In this document: one piece after another, positions 27,501 through 40,200 of the stretch
How positions within the stretch are numbered: the first letter of the stretch is position 1
How the letters are laid out: every line of letters begins with the position of its first letter
NCBI GenBank assembly: GCA_023101885.1
Contig: JALPQD010000160.1
Coordinates: 1,736,001 to 1,800,000 of the forward strand
Direction of reading: 5' to 3'
Length of the DNA: 64,000 bases
Source: Typhlomys cinereus
Taxonomy: Eukaryota; Chordata; Mammalia; Rodentia; Platacanthomyidae
The notes under the pieces: model-generated
Databases searched by the model: none
Seen by the model: only the letters and a program-made list of their open reading frames with translations
Told to the model about the DNA's origin: nothing
Translations under genes and position numbers: made by a program

Positions 27501-30500
27501 TGAAGTAAAAAGGAGGTAGAAGCAATCCAGATAGATTGTCAAAATCACCCTTGAGCCTCCATAGGGACTTAAAGTACCCTCTGATACACATACACACACA
27601 GAGTAAAAATTAAGTTGTTTTAAAATTTTTTTTAGAAAAGGATAATTAATTTAATTATTTCACTCAGCCTAGTATGTCCAACATACTGTCCTAGCAAATA
27701 ATTAATAAGAAGTGTTGTGCACTAGAGAGCTGACTCAGGGGTTTAAAACCTTTGCTTTGCAAGCAGAAAGGATTTACGTTCTGATCCCCAGATCCCATGT
27801 AAAAATTGCCTGGTAGAAATCATGGCGGCATGTACTTCTGGCCCTGGAAGGCAGAGCTGGGAAACCCCAGAACAAAGAATAAGGTGGAAGAACAATCCAG
27901 AATTATTCTCATTGTCACCTTTGGCCTGCTACAGACACACACACACACACAGTGTTAATGTGTATTCTTCTTTCACACTGAGTCTTCAAAGTCCTGTGTA
28001 TACTTCACATTGCCAGCACATCATTGCTGAGATGAGCCAGCTGCATTTAAGTGTCCCACAGCTGCATCTGACCAGCAGCTTCTGTATCAGGCAACACGTC
28101 TCAGACTTGATTGGAGCGCTTTGTGTTTCAGCCTTCTTTCTGGTAACTTGCGTCCTTTGCTGTCTGTCTTCTACCCCAGCCTGCAGCTGCAATCCCTATG
28201 GGACAGTGAGACAGCAGAGCAGCTGCAACCCGGTGACCGGGCAGTGCGAGTGTCTGCCTCACGTGTCCGGCCGGGACTGTGGTGCTTGTGACCCTGGCTT
28301 CTACAACCTGCAGAGCGGACAAGGCTGCGAGAGGTGAGACCCCCAGTGCCTTGGTGGACGTCACCTTTGCGTTTTGGGTCATAAGTGAAATTTCAAAGTT
28401 ACCTTTGTTAGCTGGCTAGATGTTGTTCAGGAATGATTTTTGTGCTGCCTGCAAGAAAAGATGTTCTTTTAGAGACATCGTAAAGAGAATTGTAGGGAAG
28501 CTATTGGGACAGAAGAACATAACGTGGCGATAGCCCAGGCTGTGTTGCAATTGTCAGAGCAACATTTTAAAACTACCAAATTACAAGTTTCTTTTTGAGG
28601 TGAGACCCTCCAGAGCTGTCACCTGTGAATCACTGTTCTTAAAGCTCTTGGTCAGTGCCGCGGGGTTCTAGTATGGAAACCACTGGTAGAGGTTAAGCTT
28701 GAAAAGGGGCCCCCACATACCACTCCTAGAACGTTAGGGACTTAATAACCCTGAACATGCTGCTTTTTGATGCAGATTGCATCAGGAACGTGCTGGAAGA
28801 CCGCACCAAGTTTTACTTCAAGTCTGTTTTTCCTACTTGAGAAATGACCTATGTTCTTTTGCAGATGTGACTGCCATGCTTTGGGCTCCACCAACGGGCA
28901 GTGTGACATTCGCACTGGCCAGTGTGAGTGCCAGCCTGGCATTACCGGCCAGCACTGTGAGCGATGTGAGGTCAACCACTTTGGGTTTGGACCTGAAGGC
29001 TGTAAGCGTAAGTTGTGTGGTGGCCGGCAGGCCCACGTCTCCTGCTCGCTTTAGCACCTTACATCTACAAGCGATCTGGGTGGATGGACCACCTGGTTTA
29101 TTTATATCAGGGTTATACCTAAGCTTTATTCCATGAATATTGTCCTTTTTAAATTCTGGAAGTGACGAATGTGTCTGGTTTCATTTAAATCGCCTTATTG
29201 GTATTTTTGAATAGTTTTTTAAAATGCTGTAACTCTTTCTAAGCTTTCGTTTTTTTCTAAAAAAAAAAAACAAAAGAACCTTTGCTTTTGAAAACTGAGC
29301 TTGCCCACTCTGCCTAATGAGACTTGTTTATTGATCACATTCTTCGCGCAGATAGAGAGACAGGGAAGGATTCTGTCATGGGTGTTTGTTGACTTACTGG
29401 CTGGAGTTGCTTCCCACCCTTGGGGCCTCTTTGGTTGCCTCAGAACATCTGCTTCTCCTTGGCATAAACACTAGCTGGAATTGGGCCTTAGAACAGTTTG
29501 GGGTTTTGCTTTCTGAATTCCTTCATTTCTCCTGTGGAATGTCGTATAAGTCATTGACTCAGATCAGAGCACAAAGTGAGTAAACAAACTGTAAAATAAT
29601 TCAAGAGCAGCATTTGCATCGGGGCTTTCTTGTTTCTTATACAAATTGACGCAGTGGAGCAATGAAGATAGAAGTGAATTCTTGAAGTGTATGAAAAAGA
29701 ACACTGATTGGTTTAATCGTTGCTTCTATCTTGTTTTTTTAATTTTTAATTAATTTTTGACACTTTCATGCATAAATAATGAATTCATGTGTTTTCAACC
29801 CTTATTACCCAATCCTGTCCCCCTCTTGTCCCACTTCATCCTTTGTCCTTTCCAGTCAGTTTCCCTCCTACTTTCATGTCTTTTTGCATGTGGACGGTTG
29901 GGTTTTAACTGGGATGTTTGTACAGGCAACCGCCTGGATACTTGCTGCGCCATGAGTGACTCACCAATGAGTAAATCGTTATGTAAAGAAGCTCCCCTTC
30001 TCCTATCTGGCATTGTTGGCCTTCTGTGCTCTATCTTAGTTTTTGGAGATGAGGTCTCACTACGTAGCCCATGCTGGCTTCAAACTCACAATCCCCCTGC
30101 CTCTTCCTCCCATGCGCTGAGAGTTCAGGTGTGCTCCTCACCACACCCGGCATTTCTATTTTGTTAAAAACCATGACATTTGCCCCACAGGGTCTGGGAG
30201 GCGATATCCTTGGTAAGATGCTTGCCACGCAAGCAGAAGGATCTGAGTTCCTATCCTCAGTACCCATGTAGATGTTCACTCATCAGCTCGTCTAGGTAAC
30301 TGGTGAACTCTAGCTAACACACACATGCACAGACGCATGCATGCACGCACGCATGCACACACACGTATGCTGCACGCATGCACACACACGTATGCTGCAC
30401 GCATGCACCGATTGTGCCCCAGAGGAGATATATTTTACCTTACAATTTATTTTTCCTTTAAAAAATGTCTATCTGCTAAGTGGAACTAGCCATTTAATTC

Positions 30501-33500
30501 TCATGAGCAGATTTTTTTATTTTTTCAGTCTATTTGTAACAGTAAAACTAGCTTGTGGTTAGTTTGAGTTAAGAGATAGTGCACTCTTCCTTCCTCCGCT
30601 TACTTTGTGCCTTTTTCCCCTCGTCCTGCAGCTTGTGACTGTCATCCTGAGGGCTCCCTTTCACTGCAGTGCAAGGACGATGGCCGCTGTGAATGCAGAG
30701 AAGGCTTTGTGGGCAATCGCTGTGACCAGTGCGAAGAGAACTACTTCTACAATCGGTCTTGGCCAGGCTGCCAGGAGTGTCCAGCTTGCTACCGGCTAGG
30801 TGAAGGATAAGGTAAAATGTCAGCAGTGCGTTTGTTCATTGCATTCATGCATTTGGCTGGCATCAAATGGAAACTTAATGTACACTGAGCCCCTGAGGAA
30901 AAATGGCGAGCAAGGTAGATAGGGTCTCTTCTCATATACTTATGTTAGGTGGTGAATGACAAAAACTAAATACATTAAAAGAAAACATTGAAGTAAGTGG
31001 CAGAAAGAATATGAACAGAGAATAACTGTAGGAAACTACTTTATGTATGACCTCTGTAAGGAAACTCTGGAAGTGAGATTGCAAGGGTAAGGAGTGAGCC
31101 ACGTGAGAGGTAATGGTAGCTCTTCCAGACACAGGAAACGTGGTGGCCAAGAAGTCTGGAGACTGGAAGCTAGAGAGTACTTGCCCTGTGAAGGGAATAT
31201 ATTAGTGATAGTTGATACAGGACCATACTAAAGAGTTTCATCTTGTTCTCCAATCCAAAGGGAATGGAGGAAATTATAAGCTTGCAAGTCCAGCTGTATT
31301 CTAAGATGAGGGTTCTGCTTGCCAAATAGGAGTGGGGCTAAGAGGAATAAGATAACTGTCAGGGAAGGGGATAAAGAAAGAGAAGATTCTAGAACGGGCC
31401 TTTGATGGAGGTTTTTTTGTTTTGTTTGTTTTTTGTTTAAAGTAGCTAGAGATGTTTATTGAGATACCCCAGAAAGAACAGGTTTTAGAGGTACAGCTGG
31501 AAATTCCTATGCGAGAGCTAAGTGATCCTCCAGGGAGAATCCTCAGTTCACTGTGTGCACAGGCTCAAGCACGGTCCTTTTGAAGCCAGAAAATTAAAGA
31601 CTTACAAGTAGGTATGTGTGAAAGGCGCTGACTACATATGCATATTCAGTTGAGTTCTCTCGGCTCCCATCGTGTTTAGGTGGCTGAACATCGAGTGAAA
31701 CTCCAGGAATTAGAGAGTCTCATTGCAAACCTTGGGACTGGGGATGAGATGGTGACAGATCAGGCCTTCGAGGACAGACTGAAGGAAGCAGAGAAAGAAG
31801 TCATGGACCTCCTCCGAGAGGCTCAGGATATCAAAGGTACACAACCAAACAGGGTAACTTTATGATGTGGTTTCTAATTCCTAATTGGGATGTTAGCGTG
31901 GTTTTGTAAAATTCTCAGTTCTTTTTTTTTTTCCACACATGTGCATGTGTGTATGTGACAGTATGGATCACAGGACACTGTGCCTGAGCAGAAGGCCCAA
32001 GGGTGACTTTGGGAATTACCATGGATTAGCCAGGATCTGCCTTCTGGGATCAGAAATACAGGCCACTGCCATTTCCACTTGGTACTTTTACATGGCATCT
32101 GGGATTTTGAACTCAGGACCTTCTGCTTGGGAGGCAGAGGCTTAACCCTTAAACGATCTTCCCAGCTCCAGAAAGAAAGAAAAAAAAAAAACTTAAGTTT
32201 TTAAACTATTTATAGAATACAATTTTTTTTTTTTTTTTTTTGAGATAGGGTCTCAAACTTCAGACTGACCTGGAGCTCAGCTGCACAGAGGTCGACCTTG
32301 AGCTTGTGACACAATCCTCCTGTCTCAACCTCTCAAGTGCTGAGACTACAGGTGTGAGGGATCATACCTGACTATGAATTATTTTATTTTTAAAAGAAGC
32401 AGTTCAAAAAAACAACCTGTCAACATAAAATAAGCTGTAATAAACAGAAGACAATTTTCTGGCATAATAAATAAATTTAATGTGTTTTATAAATATCTTC
32501 AATTATATACAAAGAGTCTTTGGGTTTAAAAAATATGCATTTTTTTAAAAGGTCAACAACCCCTTGACATACATTTTTCAAGGAGAAAATTCAAACTTTA
32601 TTTTTGTTTATCTCCCCAGCTCTAATGAGTGAGGATATTGTATGAGTACTTCATTGCCTTCCACGGGACTCTGATAAGGAAAATGCAGTGTCTTTAACCA
32701 TTGACTGAGCTGCCAGCTACTGAATATACAGCATAACCATTTATAAAAATAACTACTAGAAATCAATGCTACTTTACAAAATATAAAAGTATATGCTTTG
32801 TATATGGTACCTATTCTTCATGTCCTTTACACAGTGACAAAGGACTTTATCATCAGTGACAGGACCGATAATAAGCAGCAAGGACATTGACTTGACATTT
32901 AGAAAAAGTTATTTTAAAATGCTTAAGAAATGTTTTTAAACCTTTGAAATTGAAAAGTTATTTTAAGTAGTGTTTGTGTGTTTTAGGTAACTATCAGCTT
33001 CCGTGGGCCACAGTTACTGCCTAGTTTCCTCGCCCAAGCAGGCGATTCTATTGGTTGGAAGCTCCAACACATTCCTTAGGGCTACTTGAAAGGTGGGGAG
33101 CACTGTGGGCTCTGTCCAGAGCTCTGGAAGCCTCCAGGGTGGCCTTGGGTTCGATTCACTTTCCTCATACTTCAGGTGTAGAGTTCCTGGCCAACCTAGC
33201 TATTAAATTTTCATTTGCAGCTTAAACATGGTTTACTCTGAAGATTTGAAAGAGTATATCATATGGTGCAGTTAGGTCTTCTGCACTAGGAAGTGGAAGA
33301 TGTTTGATGTAAACCTATAGTTAGCTTCTCTGTTGCCCTTCAGTTTCTCCAAAGAACTAGACCGAGATGTTCTGCCAATGTGTTCTCTAAGGTCTAAGGG
33401 GAAAGGCTTTTCTCTAGCATCATGACTGCTTCTGCCTCCTTAGTCTGACTCTGATCTGAATTTGTTTGTGTGACAAATTTTTTATAAAGAGTCTTCCAAA

Positions 33501-36500
33501 CCTCACACATGTACAGTGGGCAAGATATTACCTTTGTGCATGTATTTTTTGGCTCTGTTTCCAAGTTCCTGTTTTCTAAATCTGTATTTACCTTACTTGG
33601 TTTTAACTTGGAATGCTAATATTTTTTTTACATTCCTTCTTTAGACCCTAACATAGCAGCATGATGAAACAAAAACTGGTCAGTAATTTTTAAACTAAAT
33701 TTATTTTAACTCATATGTTAGCCCGTAATGCATATATTAATAGGGACACAGAGTATTTTAATCTCTGTGTGCATTATTTGATGTTTAAGTCAGGTTAAGC
33801 ATATCTGCCTCCTTAAACATTCAGAACCCTTTCTTCCAGCTTTGTGAAATTGTGGTCATTGTTATCTTTAGTTGTCCTGCTATTGAATAGCAGACCTTCT
33901 TCTTCCTATTGAAATGTAACTTACTACTCATTGGGCAATGTTTCCTGATCCCTTCTTTCCTTGCACTGTTCCCCCCCCCTTCAAGTTGCCGTGATTCTGC
34001 TCTCTTATCTCTTTAAAATCAACTTTTTAAAGTTCCACATATGAGTGGGGTCATGTGGCACTTTTTCTATATCTGGATTTTCTATAACTTACATAATGAT
34101 CTCAATTCCATCAGTATTTTTGCAATTGATGGATTTTTATTCCTTTTTATGGCTGAACAGTATTGCATTGTATATGTGTATCACACTTCCTGTATTCATT
34201 AGTGGACACATTGATTTCTTGGCTTTTGTGAGGGGTGCAGCAGTGAAAATGGGTGTGCCAATGTCTCTTTGACTATACGTGCAGAAGTGGGATTGCTGAG
34301 TCCTAGTTTTAACTTCCTTAGGTGTCTCCACAGTGTTTTCCTATGACTCTGAACTCACGTTCCTACATTCAGTGTGCCGGGATTCTCCACACCCTTACCA
34401 GCACCTGTTGATCTGTTTGATGCTCATTCTTATGGTTGAGGTGATGTCTCACTGTGGTTGAGAGTTGCATTTCCTGATAATTAACAGTCTTATGAACTTT
34501 TTCATATCCCTGTTGGCCATTTGTGTGCATTCTTTGGAGAAATGTCTATTCAAGCCTATTGCTTATTTGTTGATGGCCATTCTCTCCAGGGTCATGAGTT
34601 TTAAAAAGTTCTCATGCATTGTCAAAGGCATGATTCGCACCTGTTTTCTCCCAGCGTGCAAGCCATCTCTGTGGTTGCTTGGTTTCCTTTGCTGCTCAGA
34701 GGGTTTTAGTTTGTTGTAATTGCATTTGTCTATTTTTGCCTTTGCTTCCTGTGTTTGGGGGATCTTGTCCAGGAAATCCTAACCCGTTCCAGCATCCTGA
34801 GGCATTTCTCTGTTTTCTTCTAGTTATTTAATTATTTTAGACATTCTGTTTAAGTCTTCAGACCATTCAAGTTGATTCGTTTGACTGGTTAAATTTACAG
34901 ATACAGTTTCGTTCCTTTGTGGATATCCAGTTTTCCTCAATCCAGCTTATTGAAGCAACTGCCCTTTTTTTCTAAAATGTGTTTTTAGACATTCTCTTGA
35001 AAATTGGTTGGCTGCAGATGCATGAGTTTATTTCTAGCCTCTTTTCTGTTCCAACAGTTGATCCATTTTGAAGAGAACTTAGTATTTTTTGAATACTAAT
35101 AAAACCTTATGACATGAGAATTTAAATGCTGGCAGGCCGTATGTTTACACAGGTTTATAGTTGTCATTGATTTATTAGGACCCAAGTGTGAAATTTAAGT
35201 TGAATGGGCAAGTTAACAAGAAGCTGCCTGAACTACAAAAAAGCACAGCTTGTGAGACGACTTAGTTTAAAATACAAAAGGAGCTGAATCTGCCATGCTT
35301 CAACATCTGTTTTTATTTATTTATTTATTTGAAAGAGATGTAAACGTGCCATGGCACATGGGTGGAGATCAGAGGACTGTTCACAAGTCAGTATTCTCCT
35401 TCTACTGTGTGAGCTTCCAGGCATTGAACTCCAGGTCGCCAGGTTTGCAAGCAGGCACCCTAACCCACTGAGTTATGTCACCAGCCCTTCAACATGTCTT
35501 TTAAACGTACTTTTTTCTAAGCTGGTGGGCTTCAGGGCAACATATCTGAAAGGTGCTATTTGGAAGGGTGAAGACGCACAGCACCAAAGATTTCCTGCAA
35601 GGTATTCTGTCCCTTCCCATCATTCACAGACTTTCTGCTGCAATGCTCTTTCAGATGTAGACCAGAACTTGTTAGATCGCCTTCAGAGAGTGAACAACTC
35701 GCTGCATAGCCAAATCAGCCGGTTACAGAACATCCGGAACACCATTGAGGAGACCGGGAACATGGCTGACCGAGCTCGTGCCCGCGTGGAGAGCACTGAG
35801 CAGCTCATTGAGATCGCCTCCCAAGAGCTTGAGAAGGCCAAGGTTGCTGCTGCCAATGTGGTGAGTGGTCGGGAAGAGCGGCTGGTCGGGCGGGACTTTG
35901 GTGATCAGTAGCGTGAAACGCTCCTTAACGGCTCATGAAGTAGGGAACCATGTTGCTCACAATTGGAGTAATTACTTCTCTCATTGCTGCGAGAAACACC
36001 TGACAGACGCACCTTCAGATAGTAGAGGGTTATTTCGGCTCCGTTTCAGTGGGTCAGTCCATCCCACTGGGCAAGACGCTGGAACAGAGGTTGGTAGCAG
36101 CAGATGTGTGTGGTGGTTTCTCATACAGCCACTGGACCCAGAAGCCAAGAACTGGCCCAAAACAAGGCTAGGCTGGTCCCCCTTAAAGCCCACCCCCAGT
36201 GGCCCACCTCCTAAAAGTTCCTCAACCTCCCAAAACTAGCCACCAGCTGGTATCCAGGTGTTCACACACAGGAGCCCACAGGGCGTGTGTCACATGCCCT
36301 GCCACAGCAGTCGTCATGTCAAGTAGGAACGGGCTTCAAGCGGGGGTCTTCTCTTATCTCATCTCTGGACAATGACCATAGAAACAAGTCGCAAATAGGT
36401 GCCAACTGGAAGTAAAGATCCGAAAAGAAGGAGCAGCATTATTTGTGGTTTCTAACATTAATAAAAATTTAGTTTTAACACTTGATTTATGCAATTTGAA

Positions 36501-36531
36501 CAGTTCAGTTTTTTTTTTATTCAATTGAGTG

Positions 36532-36564
<33 letters not shown>

Positions 36565-36916
36565 AGAACCACGGACGAATTCGGGAATCACCATGGCTGC
36601 CTCCACCTCCTCCTTGTTTACTCTGCCCCGGGATTCACAGGCTCCACCCTACCAGGACCAGAAACGCAGGCCGCCCCCACTTCTGCCTGGCATCTATACG
36701 TGGGGTCTAGGATCCGAACTCAGGACCTTCTGCCTGCAAGGCAGAGGCTTAACCCCTGAGCCACTTCTCCAGCCCCCAGCAGTTCAGTCTTTTGAGAATC
36801 ATCACTCTTTTTTTTTCAGTCAATCACTCAGCCCGAGTCCACGGGGGAACCAAACAACATGACTCTTCTGGCAGAAGAGGCCCGGCGGCTTGCTGAGCGG
36901 TAAGCTGCAGCTCTGC

Positions 36917-36958
<42 letters not shown>

Positions 36959-37213
36959 CCGTGTGCGCGCACACACACGTGTGCTTGCCCTGTCCCATCC
37001 CACTCTCATTTCCTATCATGCCATCTGCCCTCCTTTCTGAAATGTTACTAGCTATGTGTACTCTCTTTCTTTCACTTTAAATTTGGAATATTCACTTTGA
37101 ATATTAGAATATGATGGTTTGGAGCAAAATTACATGTATACATTTCACAGAAAACGAGCTGTCCTTTCAAATTCAAAGCCTTAAAGTATATGGAATTGTA
37201 AGACAGACTTCAC

Positions 37214-37254
<41 letters not shown>

Positions 37255-40200
37255 AGGTCGGGTGAGGGTGTTGGGTGTCCTCTGCCTTCCTTTCAACACA
37301 GAACCTTCCATCAAGGAACTCATGTTTTCTGGCTATGCCAGCTTACCAGTGGGGCTCCAGGGACCAGTGGGCACCCAGGGACCTGCCTGTATTCTCCACT
37401 TCCAGCTTACAGTAAAAAATACCTGGAAAGTTCTAAGAAAACGTGTTCTTGAAGATGAATTAATTCTGGTGGGTTTCAGAGGAAGATGTTGAATTGAATG
37501 AAAGTTTATCACATCAAAAAGAATGACCATGAACTGCAACATGAAATTTTAACGTGGAGTTTTAGAAGTGGAAAGTGCCTCGTTTAGTATTTTTACCCAG
37601 CTAAAAGACATTGTCTGGCTGGAGTCCCCAACGATGTGTTCATTGCCATTTTGTGCCGAGTTGCTTTTCCTGCCAGTAATTGGATTATTTAAGAAAAGTC
37701 TAGATAGTTGGGCTGTTTTAAGACTGTAGTAAGTGTGTAGACTAGCAGGTTGTTATTAATAAAGATTAGGTCTGAGATTTGTGCTGGTGATTAGAAATAC
37801 CATTTCATGTTGGCACACCCAGTTTCACATGTAAATTCCTCTGAAGTAATTATTTTTAAAAGAAGTCTTCTTTCCCTTCCTCTTCTTTCTCTCCCTTTCT
37901 CCCTCCTTCTTCTCTTTTTCCTTCCCTCCCTCCCTCTCACCCTTCCTTCCTTCTTCTCTTTTTCCTTCCCTCCTTCCCTCCCTCCCTTCCTCTCTCCCTC
38001 CCTTCCTTTCTTCCTCTTTCCCTCTTACCTTCCTTCTTTCTTTGGTTTTCTGAAGTCTCATTCTGCTTTTATCTTCGCCACCTGAGTACTGGGAATGTGC
38101 ATCACCACATCTGACTAAAAGTATTTCTGAGTAAAATAAACCTTTGCCCCTATAAAGTTTATATCACTAATTTTCTTTGAAAATATCCTTGTCTCAGTGT
38201 ATAGAATGCTAACGTACAAACAGCCCCATTGAAATGATTGTGGAATTACAAATGGGTTTTTCCAATATATAGATCTCTGCCCATTTTAATAAATGTATAT
38301 ATAATAAAGTGAACATTGCTTAAACTTCACTTCTTTCCCTCTCGGATGCTTCATGGTTTGTATTTTCTCTTATGTGTTCAGCCATAAACAAGAAGCCGAT
38401 GACATCGTAAGAGTGGCAACCACAGCCAATGACACGTCAGCTGAAGCTTATAATCTGCTGTTGAAGACGCTGGCTGGGGAAAACCAAACTGCATTTGAGA
38501 TTGAAGAGTTGAATAGGAAGTGAGTATAGCTGAAAAGTGGCTCACGGGCCTGCAGATGCTCTTGGAAGCAACACCAGTTCAGTGAAGTAGTGACCATGTG
38601 GCTTCAGGACACAGAGTCATGCGGTGTGATTCCTCCTGTTGATCGTGCTTTTGAAATGATGCCGTAGTGAGGGCAAGGGGTGTGGAGCCACCCAGATGTT
38701 GTGTGATCCACTTAGAGCAATAGCAAAAAATGGTAACAAGACTACCATGCTGCTTACAGTTCTGCACACGTGGGTAAGTAGAGAGACTCTACTTGAGCTA
38801 TTGATCTTCAAAAGGGTATCAAGTCAGAAAGTGTAAGTTGACTATTCCTAATCTAAAAGGTTTGGGGCTAGAAGTGTTTTTGGATTTGAGATTTCAAATT
38901 TCTTTTTTTTTGTTGTTTGCATGAGACAGTCTAAACATTTATGTTTATATGTTCACTTAGTCTAAAATTCTATGCAGTGTTTGTAGTGTGCCTGTGTTCG
39001 GATGGTGACCCGCCGTGTGAGATGGGGTATGGATCTTCCAGTTGTGGTATTGTAACAGCTCTCAGAAAGTGGCAGGTTTTGGAGTTTTGAGTTAGGGATA
39101 CCCACAGTGCATATGGTGAACTAGACAGAAGTGATAAAATGTGGTGTAAACCTTGGCTGATGTTGGTGTGAGCTTGAGAGGCTTGGGAGCTCCCAGCAAT
39201 TACAAAATAAAATTGGGGTAGTATTAAGATGCTAAAAGCAGCTGTGTTTTTAAATTAAATCCCATCCTTATTCTTAGATATGAACAAGCCAAGAACATTT
39301 CCCAGGATCTGGAGAAGCAGGCCGCCCGAGTGCATGACGAAGCCAAGCGGGCAGGTGACAAAGCTGTGGAGATCTATGCCAGTGTGTCCCAGCTGAGCCC
39401 CGTAGACTCTAAGGCCCTGGAGGTAGGTGTCCAGTTTCTGGGGACCTGCCGCCCTACCACAGTGCTTTTCTGTCAGTCTGGGTAGGAGCTGTTTTGATTG
39501 CCCTCCAGCTCACTCACTGGTAAAACTGAATTTTATTTTAATTATGTAAGCAGAGCTTAACGAGGTAAAGAATTCTAGACATTAAAAGCCAGGATTGCTT
39601 TTGGCAATATGAATGATGATTCCTATAAATGGAAATCCAAGTCATAAATTTTCAAGTTTAGCACAATATGGCTAGACCTTCCTGCCAGACATCGTGTAGT
39701 AGAGACCTAGGAAGTGAGATAATAACTTTAAAAAACTATTTTAGATGCTCTGGGACAGGTAGAAGATTTGGGAATTGGAAGTATTTCATATCTGTAATCT
39801 ATGCATTGTTTATCATATGAAACACTAAATGCATTTTGTATTTTTTTAACTTTATTTATATGTTTATTTATTTATTGTGTGTTGTGTAAGTCAGAGGACA
39901 CTGTCCTGGAGGGTGACTTCAGGAATCATCCTGGCTTGCTTCTACCTCCATTTTACTGCACTCTGGGATTTCCCAGATTCCGTCCACCAAAGCTGGAAGT
40001 GCAAACTACTGCCTTTTTCCATCTGGCATTTTTTACGTGGGACCTGGGATTGGAATTCAGGACCTTCTGCTTGCCAGGCAGAGAGTATTAACCCCTGAGC
40101 CATCTCTTCAGCCCTGTATTTTTTTTTTTTTTTTACATTAAGTTTAAAAATTTCACTTTCTGTATGTGAAGTGTCAACTTGGTATCATAAGGTTTAGATC

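Larger units (their letters stand above)
27202..28179 (+). other. LAMC1 intron 14
   Basis: Starts with a tetranucleotide array at the donor, then a truncated and a full sense tRNA-derived SINE (27431-27601 and 27721-27950). Acceptor ACCCCAG. The exon 14 frame stays open to 27380. Confidence 0.88.
29008..30631 (+). other. LAMC1 intron 16
   Basis: Contains a low-complexity A run near 29260, an L1-3'-UTR-like AT/CT-rich stretch at about 29735-30000 (tentative), an antisense B1 (about 30035-30160), and a tRNA-type SINE remnant ending in CA-rich sequence (about 30185-30410). Acceptor CCTGCAG. Confidence 0.8.
31837..35654 (+). other. LAMC1 intron 18
   Basis: Contains an antisense tRNA-derived SINE (31931-32168), an antisense B1 (32222-32375), an old antisense L1 fragment (about 33830-35080) and an antisense SINE fragment (about 35310-35490). 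Stretch 32400-33830 shows nothing I recognise. Acceptor TTTCAG. Confidence 0.85.
36900..38381 (+). other. LAMC1 intron 20
   Basis: Contains TG runs at 36920-36957 and 37217-37252 and a polypyrimidine CCTT-type tract at 37866-38043. The rest appears unique. Acceptor GTTCAG. Confidence 0.88.

Noticed and set aside
33830..35080. Possible separate gene with frames at 34045 and 34465
   Set aside because: Ordered similarity to the antisense L1 ORF2 region explains the whole stretch.
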